NCBI GenBank assembly: GCA_964019155.1
Contig: OZ025241.1
Coordinates: 89,029,728 to 89,093,727, forward strand
Direction of reading: 5' to 3'
Origin: Osedax fenrisi
Lineage: Eukaryota; Annelida; Polychaeta; Sabellida; Siboglinidae
DNA length: 64,000 bases
Each line of letters starts with the position of its first letter. Position 1 is the first letter of the stretch. Below the pieces are notes generated by a model. That model was not told the DNA's origin and did not search any database. It was given only the letters and a program-made list of their open reading frames with translations. Position numbers and translations under genes: made by a program. Positions 27,801 to 38,832 of the stretch are shown in pieces.

Positions 27801-30800
27801 CATTATAGTACTGAATAATAGATACAGAGCAGCGTAGAAAGATAGAGGTAGTGGGGTTGGAGGCGGGGTTAAACTAACGGGTTTCTGTGATCTCCCGGTG
27901 AACTATGGTGGCATCAGCGGGGTCGAAAGCCCCCGTTCTCATCACATAGTCGGTACTCAGTGCCATGGTGTTCACCCAATGTCCGTGACCTTGAAGGGTT
28001 CTACACATCACACCCTAGAGGTCGCGAGGGAGTTATCGTTGTAGAGGCAATAGTATCATAACATATAAGTTATACCATTTGTACTATAGATCACATTTAT
28101 TTGCATATAATTATATTAATGGGTATAAGTTAGTGTAATGAATTCACTAAGAGATTGCAATATTGGTAGCACACTGCTAGAAGAGAGGAACACATTGAGA
28201 GGTACATGGTTATACACTGCGACAAGAAGAGATTATAGAGGGGAAGCTGGGGATGATCATTGTTTGGTGGGGTCCTTTCATCCCATCCAGGAACTTAGAT
28301 GAAGTTTCACTTATAACCATATATGGTTCTAATGTCCCTTCGAAGCCGCTTTCATGTTAAGCCATCCATGGTTTTAGCCGATCATTTATTTATACCCAAT
28401 TAAATAAGATCACTTCTGAATATTATTTTAAGAACTATTTTAATGTTCTTGACAGGATTTGAACCCGCGTCCTACTGTTTGTGTACCTGACGACTTAGCA
28501 CACGACTTACACAGGCAGTTATCATCATTAACACAAATAGAGTATAGAGATGAATGAGAGCATAATGATTATTTTAACAAGAAGAAATTATAGCTATAGA
28601 TATATTTAAGCTATAGCTAAAGATAATAATCCTTGACAGAGATTATAATAAGGAAGAATAAGATGAACAGGAAGAGAGCAGTAGAGGAAGATGAGGTTGA
28701 AGGACTAACATCTTCGGATCGCCACACTTTAATCGTTCGATCCTGCGAGCCCGAGTAGATGAGGTCTGTTCCGGTCCAGCGCACACAACTCACGCACTGC
28801 ACGTGACTAGACAGGGTTATCCTCGCCTTACCTAGAACCGTGTCCCAGATCTTTACTGTGCCATCCTGGTGGGAGGGGGGGGGGTTGGTAAGTATAAGGG
28901 TAATCTATAGGGGAGGCAAGTATCAAGTGGGGAGGTATTAGTTAGTACTGATATCGTAAGTGTATACAGTTAATATTGATGCATGACATCAATACTTTTA
29001 AATTCGTTGATATTTATTTTAGCATTATAATCCACACATAAAGAATATTTTAACATTTCTTATTTATTTATTTAATATTGATTTTACTGACAAAATACAT
29101 CAAAATATAAGATATCAAATGAGCTATAGGATACTAATGCGAATAATGATATAAGTGTGTTCGATGGACACATATCATACTGGCTTTAACTATAGTTATA
29201 TATAATATCAAGTGCATGATACACTAGTGTTGGGTGATACCCCTAGTGAAGGGTGATACCCCTAGTGTAGGGTGATACCCCGCACTGCAGTACAGAATAC
29301 AACAAATGCGTGCGTTAAAGATTATTTGATAACTAATTACATATAATAATAATAATAATAATATTTACAGTAATTATAAATAACATTAGAAATAACATTA
29401 ATTACAGAGTTTTATCCTGTCCGATTGTAGGATAACTCTTTAGTACATACCTTGGAAGAACTCGCGAGATGTCTGCAGGTTCCGTCACTGAATGAGAGGA
29501 ATGGGGTGTAGTGATGTAATCATAATATATTACATTCACGCTAATGCGAATATACACATATGTATGATGTTTGCTTATGAATCATAACTTATGATAGATG
29601 CTTTGTAAATAATAGTTTAACAAAAGTAGGCCGAAATACAAATGTTAAATTTTAAATATTTAGAGTGTAATTTCTGTACTTTTTAACGCAGTCATCATCG
29701 TTAAATACACGATTGCGAGAAGGACATACACGAGGACACAACCTCTAACTAACAGATGCAGAGGTCTCCAACTCAAGGCGGTCACCCATTGTCTGTGTCC
29801 TGTCATTGTTCTGCCTATCTGCTGACCGGTCTTAGGATCCCATAGCATTATCTACAGGGTGTGGGTGTAGGGGTGAGTGGATGCCATAGCATTATCTACA
29901 GGGGGTGGGGTAGGGGTTAGTGGATCACATAGCATTATCTACAGGGGGTAGGTGTAGGGGTGAGTGGATGCCATAGCATTATCTACAGGGGGTAGGTGTA
30001 GGGGTTAGTGGTTGCCATAGCATTATCTATAGGGGTAGGGTGTAGGGGTGAGTGGATGCCATAGCATTATCTACAGGGGGTGGGGTAGGGGTTAGTGGAT
30101 CACATAGCAATATCTACAGGGGTAGGTGTAGGGGTGAGTGGATCACATAGCATTATCTACAGGGGTAGGTGTAAGGGTGAGTGGATGCCATAGCATTATC
30201 TACAGGGGGTGGGTGTAGGGGTGAGTGGATCACATAGCATTATCTACAGGGGTGGGTGTAGGAGTTAGTGGAGCCTATAGCATTATCTATAGGGGGTGGG
30301 TGTAGGGGTTAGGGAGAATCCAATAGCGTCATTTACAAAGTGATGTAGTCAAGGTTGAATGCACTCGTATGTTACATTGATTTCATAGAAAGAATGTTGA
30401 TGAGATATGTTTATGTGTACATGCACGATTCTGTAGACTAATTTTACTATCTAGTATAACAATGTCTAACAACCTATCTAAATGTACACACACACACACA
30501 CCTACACACACACACACACATATATATAGAGAAGGCGAGAGATAGAGAGGGATAGGATGTTTGTATACTAAGGTGAACGTACCACTCCATTCTTATCAGC
30601 CGAGGCTAGTTTGCTGCCATCGGGAGACCAGGCTATGACGAGGACCCAATGTTTATGTCCTTTACACGTGTGCTTCGGTGTCTCTGTGTTCACGTCCCAG
30701 AAGCGAACTGTGCAGTCACCCGATCCACTGGCTAGGTATCTAGTGGGGGGGCGGGGTAGGGGGTAGGGTAGGTAATCATCGACGTATCATTGAGATAGGT

Positions 30801-30896
30801 GTACACATCATTAGTGTAGCGTTTGGGTAATGAGTAATACATCGCCATGGTTGGAACATGTATCGTATACTATCTATGCAGTCGTTAACACATGTA

Positions 30897-30927
<31 letters not shown>

Positions 30928-32245
30928 ACATAAATCTCACATGAAGGAGAATTTATAGAATAATTTACATATAAATATAGAATGAAATATTACAATTGTA
31001 TACAAATTAAGAACCCTTACCATCCATGTTACAATACTTCTAAAACGAGTTCTAAAATTCATATTTTCTTCGACTGACAGGTACAATATTAGACTCGTTC
31101 ACAGGAGAAGTTAATTTGTCATAATTATGTAAATCACTATAATAAACCTATTGACTATGCAAATACTGTATTATTATTGCACACACTTATTTAAATCTAT
31201 ATAAATTCCATCCTACAACAGCGCTCAAAACTCCACCCTATGTTCAACACCTGCTGTACACGTTAACGCTATGACTTCATGACCTATGTATGTGTATGAG
31301 TGACCTACCTTCCATCTGGGGAGAACTGCACGGAGATAACGGCCTCTGCGTGACCTTCAATTGAACTCGTACATCTGGTGACAGCTCTGACCCTGAACAC
31401 GGCCTGAGGCTCGTAGATTATCTCTATCACCGACTCACTGCTGGCATCTGTTGTACGGGTGTGTGTGTGTGCGTATGTTGTGATATGTGTGTGTGTGTGC
31501 GTATGTGTGCGTATTGTGTATGACAATATGTGTGGAAGTGTCTATATGTAGTTATGTGTGTTGGTATAGATGTGAAGATGTGTTCAAGTAGTATCATTCG
31601 TACATTAAGCTAGACAAGTAGTTCTAGTAAGCTGTGTAGACTATATGTGTTTAGTTTGTTTATAAATGTGAGCCTGGGTTTGAATATTTGTATTTCATTA
31701 ATATAACTAAATTAAATTAAATAATAATAAAATAATAGACAAGTGTGTATATATTATTACCTTTCGTGTCGAGAGATTCCATAGTCTTTGATAAACATGT
31801 CGTTAGTTCATTTTCTCTATCGTTGATAAAGAAGGCGTACGTACTGTTTTCTTCCTGTGTAATACAATAGTGAATCATTATAATGAATGATAATAGTTCA
31901 TTATTAACCCACACACACATCGACCAACATCGTTTTGCATCGTGATTATTATCATGATATTTATATACATTCGCCATTTGTATCTATATGCGATATATAT
32001 TGTTCGATCCACATTATAGAATTATTATTATTAATGACGTGTCTAAATAAATACTTTCAACGACAACAACACACACACATACAGTATGCGTTGCTTACAT
32101 CTTGTAGGAGTGCATTGAGCAAGGCCTGCAATTGGTCGGGCGTTACGTTGACGGGCAAGTCGAAGGGTTCTCCAGTCGAGGCTCCCGTCTCACTCTTGAA
32201 CTGACACAGCACGCGACGATCTACTATCTCTTCATCTACTTCCAT
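21656..32245 (-). CDS. NLE1: NLE1 / Notchless WD40 ribosome assembly factor, complete, 13 exons
   Basis: Exons in transcript order: 32099-32245, 31761-31854, 31309-31447, 30583-30739, 29754-29851, 29451-29487 (37-nt microexon), 28710-28865, 27879-28014, 27425-27471, 26131-26227, 25358-25463, 22144-22303, 21656-21772. Phases agree throughout and total 497 codons including the stop, close to the usual length of about 480-510. NLE N-terminal domain (VLCQFKSETGAS, then YEPQAVFRVRAVTRCTSSIE) precedes eight WD40 blades, e.g. GSGDCTVRFWD, NGVIMLWDPKTG, SQDRTIKVW, GSDDFTMFLW, SFDKSIKIWDGRTG, GSADSTLKVWN. In yeast (Rsa4) and animals the protein joins pre-60S particles and is released by the AAA-ATPase Rea1/Midasin via the NLE domain; it acts in nucleolus and nucleus. 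ATG 32243-32245 begins MEVDEEIVDRRVL. The last blade ends KILKML rather than the expected Trp, see findings. Introns hold SINEs, a hAT-like element, minisatellites and CA repeats. Confidence 0.93.
21780..21912. repeat. GTA/GTG-rich imperfect repeat next to last NLE1 exon
   Basis: Imperfect run of GTAGTGGTGGTAG units in the last NLE1 intron, directly beside the acceptor of the final exon. On the transcribed strand it is CTACTACCACC, so it doubles as the pyrimidine-rich tract. A similar block is at 22310-22400 beside the preceding exon. Confidence 0.75.
22310..22445. repeat. GTGGTAGTG-rich imperfect repeat beside NLE1 exon 12
   Basis: Low-complexity GTGGTGGTAGTGG sequence directly upstream (transcript sense) of the exon 22144-22303 acceptor. 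In the NLE1 transcript it reads ACCACCACTACC. Confidence 0.75.
22450..23458. other. NLE1 intron 11, right part, AT-rich
   Basis: AT-rich intronic sequence without recognisable exon. A (TA)n run at about 23431-23457 precedes the SINE. Confidence 0.5.
23459..23706 (+). mobile_element. tRNA-derived SINE, copy 1
   Basis: The head has a pol III A-box-like TGGCTAAGGCG and a B box GGTTCGACCC. The body contains AGAAGTGATCTTATATAATT and the 3' core TTCCTGGATGGGATGAAAGG followed by ACTCCACCAAATAAAAAT. Three other copies lie in the window (28266-28505 minus, 42787-43048 plus, 53024-53286 minus). It sits in an NLE1 intron, antisense to the gene, and directly abuts the element at 23715. Confidence 0.85.
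23715..24774. mobile_element. hAT-like non-autonomous element (1060 bp)
   Basis: Terminal inverted repeats TAGTGTTGCAACCGGAC at 23715 and GTCCGGTTGCAACACTA ending at 24774, 17 of 17 bases. The flanks CAATATAT and ATATATAT fit an imperfect 8-bp target duplication. Terminal TAGTG/CACTA and 8-bp duplications are typical of hAT. The subterminal regions repeat AGTATCAGTATCGT on the left and GTATCAGTCCGA on the right. No transposase ORF is present. It lies in NLE1 intron 11, next to a SINE. Confidence 0.75.
23870..24085. repeat. Tandem repeat of about 37 bp inside the hAT-like element
   Basis: Roughly five units of AAATTATTCATTTCGAAGG followed by TTTCAAATAGTA. The three central units are nearly identical. 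Confidence 0.8.
24775..25357. other. NLE1 intron 11, left-over AT and TG repeats
   Basis: (TA)n at 24775-24808 and near 24960, then AT-rich sequence. A TGTGTATG-rich block at 25256-25335 lies just beyond the donor of exon 25358-25463. Confidence 0.6.
25461..25745. repeat. Minisatellite copying the NLE1 exon 11 splice acceptor, 11 units of 27-28 bp
   Basis: Plus-strand unit is GACCTAGTTAGTGAGATAAT followed by GTGCATAT. In NLE1 sense each unit carries CACTAACTAG|GTCATATGC, that is the branch-like CTAAC, the acceptor AG and the first ten or so bases of the exon. The true acceptor (exon start 25463) is the first unit. Three units lack a TA and are 27 bp. See findings. Confidence 0.9.
25746..26130. 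other. NLE1 intron 10
   Basis: AT-rich intron remainder upstream of the exon 11 minisatellite in transcript sense. The exon 10 donor GTAGGT is at 26125-26130. Nothing else recognised. Confidence 0.5.
26228..27424. other. NLE1 intron 9
   Basis: The acceptor side has CACACACACACGGAACATAG, followed in plus coordinates by a G-rich strand (26285-26345). The rest is AT-rich with no element that I can name. Confidence 0.5.
27472..27582. repeat. TG/GTGA-rich repeat at NLE1 exon 9 acceptor
   Basis: GTGTGTGAGTGTGTATGTGA-type repeat. In transcript sense it is a CA-rich tract running into CACACAG|CT, so it takes the place of a pyrimidine tract at this acceptor. Confidence 0.8.
28266..28505 (-). mobile_element. 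tRNA-derived SINE, copy 2
   Basis: Minus-strand copy with the same 3' core (CTTTCATCCCATCCAGGAAC on the plus strand) and a head with a B-box-like GGATTTGAACCCGCG. It lies in NLE1 intron 7, on the same strand as the gene. The A-box end is degraded. Confidence 0.8.
29222..29285. repeat. Three tandem copies of a 22-bp unit
   Basis: GGGTGATACCCCTAGTG(A/T)A repeated three times in NLE1 intron 6. Confidence 0.8.
29841..30335. repeat. Minisatellite copying the NLE1 exon 5 splice acceptor, about 12 units of 43 bp
   Basis: Plus-strand unit contains CATAGCATTATCTACAGGGG and then GTGGGTGTAGGGGTGAGTGG. In NLE1 sense each unit reads CACCCCTACACCC..CCCTGTAG|ATAATGCTATG: pyrimidine tract, acceptor AG and the first eleven exon bases. 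The functional acceptor (exon start 29851) is the left-most unit. Units vary mainly by small indels and the last one is degraded. Confidence 0.9.
30488..30522. repeat. (CA)n microsatellite
   Basis: Interrupted CA repeat in NLE1 intron 4 close to the exon 4 donor, followed by GA-rich sequence. Confidence 0.8.
30740..31308. other. NLE1 intron 3
   Basis: Contains (TA)n at about 30899-30927 and a G-rich stretch next to the exon 4 acceptor (C-rich in transcript sense). No other element recognised. Confidence 0.5.
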
Positions 32246-32950
32246 CTGTGTGGGTAGGGGTGAGGGTTGTATGGGGGTGAGGGTGTAGGGAGGTGAATGT
32301 ATACGATCATATATTTAATATTTATAGATTTTGTATATACATATTATACATCTTATATGTAACATATATATATATATATGCATATATATATATATTGATA
32401 CAATCAACTCTCGCTAACTCAGATTCAAGGGGCACTATGAAATAAGTAGAATTATTAGATATTAAATTATTATCACACATATTTACATATATTCTAAACT
32501 AAGCTAGCACTCGTAAAAAGGCAGGGAGTTAGCGGGAGTTAACTGTTAACTGTATTACAATACTGAATGTCACAGGCTGCGATTCTATACAATTATAATA
32601 CAATATCTTAAATGTAGTGTTAACTTATTTTATAAGTAGTAACATTATATTCATTTATTCTATTACTACAGATACAAATATATATATTTATATATATATA
32701 TATATATATCTAATAGTATTGTCAATACAGTAAATTACTCTAATTACTGTCAGTAATAGTGTTTTATTGTGTGTGAAACCACGTTAACATGCATTATATA
32801 TGCATATATGTGTTTGTACGTATATTATCCAAAGCCCCCATCACATCGATAATCACTGAATAAAGATAAGATTACTATTTACTATTTGTTTAAGAAGGGT
32901 ACATTTGTAAAATTTCATGTTCATGCAGTCGACTGACAACCTATATTATA
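32246..32950. promoter_or_regulatory. Upstream region of NLE1
   Basis: 5' flank of NLE1 (minus strand). It begins with a short G-rich segment and several TA tracts, and includes the repeat-like ACTCTCGCTAACTCAGATTC. No TATA box, initiator or factor site can be assigned with confidence; listed because the promoter must lie near here. Confidence 0.3.
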
Positions 32951-33605
32951 CTGGTGCTGAATGGTACTTGGAGGTAGACGGCACATAACCATATAATAAG
33001 TTGAACTTAAAGTTGGTATATATATAATAATATGATATATTCAATATATGCTGGTGTATATAATCTACGTGAATAATCGATTTGAATAAGTTTTTAAATT
33101 GAATATATATATATATATCTAGATTGTATTATAGTGGACAATGAATGTACAATTTTGTATGGTTATGGTAAATAATCCGCAAAAACGATGCCGCCAATAT
33201 TAACTATTATCTGCTTATAGTATGATTAGCCATTGTAATTAGCTTATGTTTATTTATAGACTATCAATAATGCAATGGCATATATATATGCTTTTATAGG
33301 CTCGCTCGGAATGTAATGCAACTAAACAATCTAGAAATATTAAACCTAAATCCAGGTGTAAATAACAAAATTAAAAATATTAATGACCACATACACATAC
33401 ATATATGTGTGTTAATTATAAACCATCGTATGTATGATAGTCTATAAATAGACATACGCTAATTATAATAGTCAATCATATTATATGTAGATAATATTTA
33501 ATATTGCGGACGTCAATTTTGCAGATTTTTAATTTTTCAAATTGCGGATTACATCCAGATACCTTTTTATTTGTAATGGGCCACATTCCTCCAAGTACCA
33601 TTCAT
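32951..33605. mobile_element. Foldback/MITE-like element with nested inverted repeats
   Basis: Outer inverted repeat TGAATGGTACTTGGAGG (about 32951) and CCTCCAAGTACCATTCA (ending about 33605). Inside lies a longer imperfect inverted repeat: AATCCGCAAAA...GATTAGCCATTGTAATTAGC, then TTTATAGACTATC (33173-33265), against GATAGTCTATAAATAGACAT...GCGGATTA (33438-33548). The centre holds the motif TAGGCTCGCTCGGAATGTAA, shared with 35700 and 39845. No ORF. Confidence 0.7.
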
Positions 33606-35200
33606 CTCACAGATGATTCCTCGTGTAAACTAGCACATATACATTGTATATACTATGTAATATAGATGTGTTTGGTGCATGTAGAACGTTAAATGGAGGC
33701 GAAATACTGACATCGCCCCACAATAAGTCACGTCTCTAACCGACAGTTCAAGTAAATGTTTCGTGACGGGCGTTATATTTCTCAATATGTTATTCACCAG
33801 GTAGTGAAGATGTGCTATGTATGTACAATGTACATTGTACATACATAACATAATTTTATATGTATACGCATATTTTATTTTAACAGTCGGTTAGATAAGT
33901 GAAATATTGCGGGCCGATATCAGTCTAACTAATCTGGAGTTATAAGAACATATATATGTATGAACAAACTCGCGATTATAGATGGATTATAGATAATTGA
34001 TAGACTAATCTTACTTAGGTATGTGGCAAGTGAGAGATGATAACATATTTGATGAGTTTGTGAAAAACACTACTGTACAGTTTAATATATTATATATTAT
34101 ACTTTTGAAAAAAGAAATAAAATTCACATAATCATCACTACGTCATAATGATGTAATTCATTGTGCTACTTTTCATATTCATAATTAGGATTAGTATATT
34201 CGTAGTGATTTATGATATATTTGTGATTCACCACAACGTAATACTCACACAGTATCATAACTACACACTCTGCCAACTGATAAATCCTGTATATATAATC
34301 TATGTGACGTTTTCGTGCGTCCCGAAAAAAATATATTCAGATCATTTATAATAATTATTAAATAATTAATTTTTACCTTATTTAATATTATCTGATATCA
34401 ATTGATATTTTATCCATGATTTAAAATAATATATATATATATTTTCATGATTATATTATATATCAAAATCCTTTCATATCGTATAGATGTATATCGTAAC
34501 ATGATATGAATATATTAATAATTTAATTAATATATATCATGATATATTTTTGAGCGATATTAGGATTTAGATCATATATACATATTTAGCTTATATTGTA
34601 TTAATAACATAACATAATATTAATACTAATAACTCAATTTTGATAAGTTTATATCTAAAATATTAATATATCTATATGATATTTACATAAATTTAAATTA
34701 AAGATATTATTTTTAATATTTACCTTATTTACAAGTTTAATATATAATTTGATCGCTATAAGCGTATTTCTATTACATTTAAATTTGACATTAATAGAAA
34801 TTATTCAAATATATTTGATACATTTAACTTAATAAATATGTTTTCCTACACGAATAGAAGTCTTCATTTGGCAAGATCTAAATTTAAAAATTTATGTATT
34901 AATAATGAAATATATAAAAATAATAGTATATGTTAGTTTTATCTTAGTTTATAATATCATATATTTGAAACAAAAATTATAATAATTATAATTTTATTTA
35001 TATAATTGTTAATTTTAAAAATAATTTTATGGATTATGTTCAAATAATTTTCGATTATTAAAAATAGGGATCTCTATAGACCATTATAATATTTGTATTA
35101 GTTATTCCTTATAAATATAAATATATTTAATAAAATATTAGATTTATTATAATAATAATTATTTCAAATTTAAATTTAAGATATACATTATAGATTATAT
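33606..35200. other. Intergenic AT-rich sequence
   Basis: No gene recognised. Contains the local inverted repeat TATGTACAATGTACATTGTACATA at 33820-33843 and TA-rich tracts. Confidence 0.45.
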
Positions 35201-35201
35201 C

Positions 35202-35324
35202 AAAAGCTTCGCCATTTGACCACCCGCAAATTTTGTTATTCGAATTAGTGATTTTTCAATAGCATAAGAGTGGCATTTATAATTAGCGCATGTCTATAGA
35301 CTATCATATATGAAACGGATTATC

Positions 35325-35420
<96 letters not shown>

Positions 35421-35968
35421 TATATATTTAAGTCAATTTTTATTTTGGGTTGTGTGATTTCTTTGTTTGATTTTATTTTGCTGTTTTTTTAGATGCATTA
35501 TATCCCCAGGCTATAAAATATTGTATTACTATAAAATATCTTATAATGCATATAATGTGCAGTAGTGCATATATAAGTACCGCCAACATTGAACTCATTG
35601 ACATTATTATAATAACAATCGACTGCATGCTTCGAGATCATTTATATATATATATTATATAATATATATAATATATATATATATATAGTCTGAGCTTATT
35701 AGGCTCACTCGGAATGTAATGCATCTACAAAATCTGGAAATATAAAAACTTAATCCAACCAAATCAAACTAGTTAAAATAACTAAAACTCAAAATATTAA
35801 TGACCACACCCATATATATATATATTTGTTACTGATAAATCTCTGAATGTGTGATAGTCTATAAATAGACATACGATAATTATAATGGCCAATCATACGC
35901 TATTGTAAAATCACTAATTTGAATAAACAAATTGTGCGAGCATTCTAATCATGAAGCTTTTGACCAGG
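35202..35968. mobile_element. MITE-like foldback element with about 110-bp arms and a (CA)n core
   Basis: The left arm (AAAGCTTCGCCATTTGACC, CGAATTAGTGATTTTTCAAT, ATGTCTATAGACTATC) pairs with the right arm (GATAGTCTATAAATAGACAT, AAAATCACTAATTTG, ATGAAGCTTTTGACC). The interior contains the (CA)n run at 35328-35407 and the shared core TTAGGCTCACTCGGAATGTA. Related to the element at 32951-33605 through both arm and core sequence. Confidence 0.75.
35328..35407. repeat. (CA)n microsatellite, about 40 units
   Basis: Uninterrupted AC dinucleotide run followed by (AT)n. The Thr-His reading of this run is not a gene. Confidence 0.97.
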
Positions 35969-36479
35969 TACCATTTTAGATATCAATTATATTTTCCATT
36001 TTAAAAAATTAAGTGTTTATTATATGCCTATTTAATATTCCATATTAAAAGTTTAATTTAAATTATTCTATAAATTGGAAACGCTTCTAATACATTGATT
36101 TAGATAGGCATTTAAAAATATCGTTTAATTATTTTAACATTTAAATTAAAATTCATTGAGATTATATAATATATAATATAGTGATGTTTTTCGACTAAAG
36201 CCAACCATTTGTAAACAATACTGTGACTTGTTCAACTATAGTGGATGCTAATGATATTTAAATAATATGAGAATATAGAGTAAATTATATATTTTAATAT
36301 AGATTATGAATCTCTACACAATTATACACATGTATAATGTATACAACTTGTATTTTTATATTGTATAATCATTATATACTATAATGAACGATTTATATAT
36401 AGAATATTAGCGAGTAAATCTTATATTCAAATTTTTGGAATAATTTATTTGTTTAGTTTTTGATTTAGGTCTGTATTTC

Positions 36480-38560
36480 AGTATAAGTATATACTTACAT
36501 ACTTACGTAAGTCAAGCTCTCAGTACCCATGTTTCATGTCTATCATATCACTTCGTATTACGGCAATATCGTCCGGTCCGTAATCTTTCTTAAGAGTAGC
36601 GATGTAAATGAACGACTGTCTACCTCGATTTATTTTCCGTCTCCGAGGAGTCCACATCACCACTTTATTTGGGTTCTCATCGGCATATCGTATATAGTGG
36701 CAGACCATCCTGATTTAAAGTTACGCTGTATTAGCCATTTCCAGAGTCTATTCATCTTGTGTATTGCTCTCTACGACGTTGCTTTGCAGATTTGAATATA
36801 CTTCTTCACAAGCTATTTATCCAGGCGCCGAGATATGTGAAATTATCGACTTCTTTTATTCGCGAGTTGCCGTATGTGATTATTTGAAGCTATTCTGATT
36901 ATTGCAATGCCACGCTTTCAGTCTATTGTTTAAGTTTATACGTAGTCTACGTAACATAGTCCTTCGTGTTTATGTATGTCAATAACTTATGAGCTTGTAC
37001 GATTTGTTGACTTATGAGTACAATGTCGCCCGCATAACTATGTTCTGTGAGATTATTTCTGGTTGTCTTCTATTTTTGCATCTGGTTATCTCTAATCTGA
37101 GTTCTCCTTCAAATGCTTCATTGCATAGCCTCATTGCATAGTCTAGAATGATCACAAATAGAAAGGGAACGAGAGTGTCACATTGCGGAAACCTTTAGAA
37201 ATACTAAATATTTCTATTTCTCCGTTTAGTTTACAAATTTAGATTTATCTTTATAGAGCTCAGCTATTGCATTTATGATTTTTGTTAGTATTACATAATA
37301 ATTATTCTAAAATTCGAAATATATTTTCTCTGTTAATACTATTGAATGATTTTTTGAAGTCTATAAATACTATCACAGCTTTCAGATGGTGACTTGACAC
37401 ACCTCAATCATACGTCTTAGTGCAAAATATGTGATGTTGCGATATGCCTCTTCTAAAATACTTTTGGTGTAGACATAGAAGAGGATATGTATGGTTGTAT
37501 ACGTTTAAATATTATTGAGTTTATGATTTTCATCGATAGTGCGATATACCTCTATAGTTACCCACTTCTTTAAGATTTTGGGAGAAGTATGATGTTAAAA
37601 ATTGACCATTGTGCAGTGTTTTCAGGTTGAGTTATATCGTATTAGCATATGTGAGAATTACATCATAGGTGTTGCCATACTTAAGTAATTTCACCATAGC
37701 TTTGCCATCAATTAGCCTATTATTTACTCTATTATATTCTTCATTTGATAATGGACCTATCGGTATATTCAATATTGTAGAGTTGATAGTTTTGACTTGT
37801 GGGCATGTATTTTTTTGTTCTTCACAAAGGTGATTTCTGAAATCATCGTACCATTTGAGCAATTCTCACTGGTTTACTATTAGCCTTAATATTACCGCTT
37901 TTTGCATTCTTTCTTCTAGTAATAGTACTGATTAACTTCCATCTTTCAGCGTGTTTGCACATTTCATTAACTAATTCATCTTATTTTATTTCCCTGTTTA
38001 AATATTCATCATCGATTACTGACTATTATTCTAGAAGATACTATGTCTTGAATTTGATAGTTTGTCATGATTTTCTTTTGAATTAATATAATTTAGTTTA
38101 TTATCACTTCATTTTGTTACTTCTACTAGTGCAAGTTCTGTTAGTATATCAATCAGAAAGTCTAGTTCTCATGCTGAGGAATTGTTACTGTTACGACATG
38201 CTGAGGTTGTTACAAGTATATGATATACAAGTTTTTCATAATTTAATATATCTTCATTGCATATTTTATAGTAGACAATTCCTAATATATTGATGTTATT
38301 TATTTTTGTGAGCAATGCCAATTCTGCCAATTATTGACATATGGAGAATAGACTAATTGATCTTACATTCAGTACTGCTATATATAGGTAGTGCTGGTAG
38401 TTCAGAAGTTTTACTCATTTATCTTTATAATCTAATATGACGCTTCCTTTCGGGTTTGGAGTCAAATCATCATTCTGGATCCACGATGTTGGCTCGATTC
38501 CAACTTTCGAGTTTGTATTGTATTCAGGGGTTTTAACCCTGGTGGGGATAGTTTGTGATT
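36480..38560 (-). mobile_element. Decayed LINE (RTE-like), minus strand
   Basis: Full-length order is still visible on the minus strand. An endonuclease relic lies near 38300-38400 (LNVRSI). The linker before the RT is at 37632-37862 (IGPLSNEEYNRVNNRLIDGK, resembling PPSKEEI..AI..LK.GKA). RT relics follow: FPFLFVIILDYAMR near 37130-37190 and YAGDIVLIS (from YADDIVLLS) near 37030. The C-terminal end at 36520-36708 shows VMWTPRRRKINRGR. Many stops and frameshifts interrupt it, so it is a dead copy. The WTP-R-K-RGR ending and LDYAM motif suggest an RTE/BovB-like element; exact clade uncertain. Confidence 0.75.
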
Positions 38561-38743
38561 GCATGATTTAGTTTCAGTTACTGCTAAACTGCAGAGATCT
38601 CCTATTGCGGTTTGCTTCCATTTAGTCAGACTGCTCATTAATAACCTGTATGGAATGCTTTTAGCTGCCGAGAATAGATCCTCACCGCATTTGAGTCAAT
38701 GTAAATAACCTTCCATCAAGTCAAGGTGGAAGTATTAGAGGGC

Positions 38744-38748
38744 AAAAA
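38744..38748 (-). terminator. Pol III terminator of tRNA-Ser
   Basis: Five T on the minus strand, three bases downstream of the tRNA discriminator base. Confidence 0.8.
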
Positions 38749-38750
38749 TT

Positions 38751-38832
38751 CGACGAGGACGGGATTCGAACCCGCGCGGGCAGAGCCCAATGGATTAGCA
38801 GTCCATCGCCTTAACCACTCGGCCACCTCGTC
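38751..38832 (-). tRNA. trnS-GCU: tRNA-Ser(GCT)
   Basis: Decodes AGC/AGU serine codons. The minus strand gives acceptor stem GACGAGG/CCTCGTC with discriminator G, D-arm GTGGCCGAGTGGTTAAGG, anticodon stem ATGGA/TCCAT with loop CTGCTAA (GCT at plus 38797-38799), a long variable arm TGGGCTCTGCCCGCG as in class II tRNAs, and T-arm GCGGGTTCGAATCCCG. It has no intron. Length is 82 nt without CCA. All stems pair, and the Pol III terminator follows, so it is probably functional. It stands just upstream of the decayed LINE but is not part of it. Confidence 0.96.

Noticed and set aside
29841..30335. CRISPR-like regular repeat array
   Set aside because: Units are directly tandem without unique spacers, in a eukaryotic intron, and contain the neighbouring splice acceptor; it is a minisatellite. 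The same holds for 25461-25745 and 41392-41630.
35310..35492. Thr-His repeat ORF
   Set aside because: Translation of the (CA)n run inside a foldback element.
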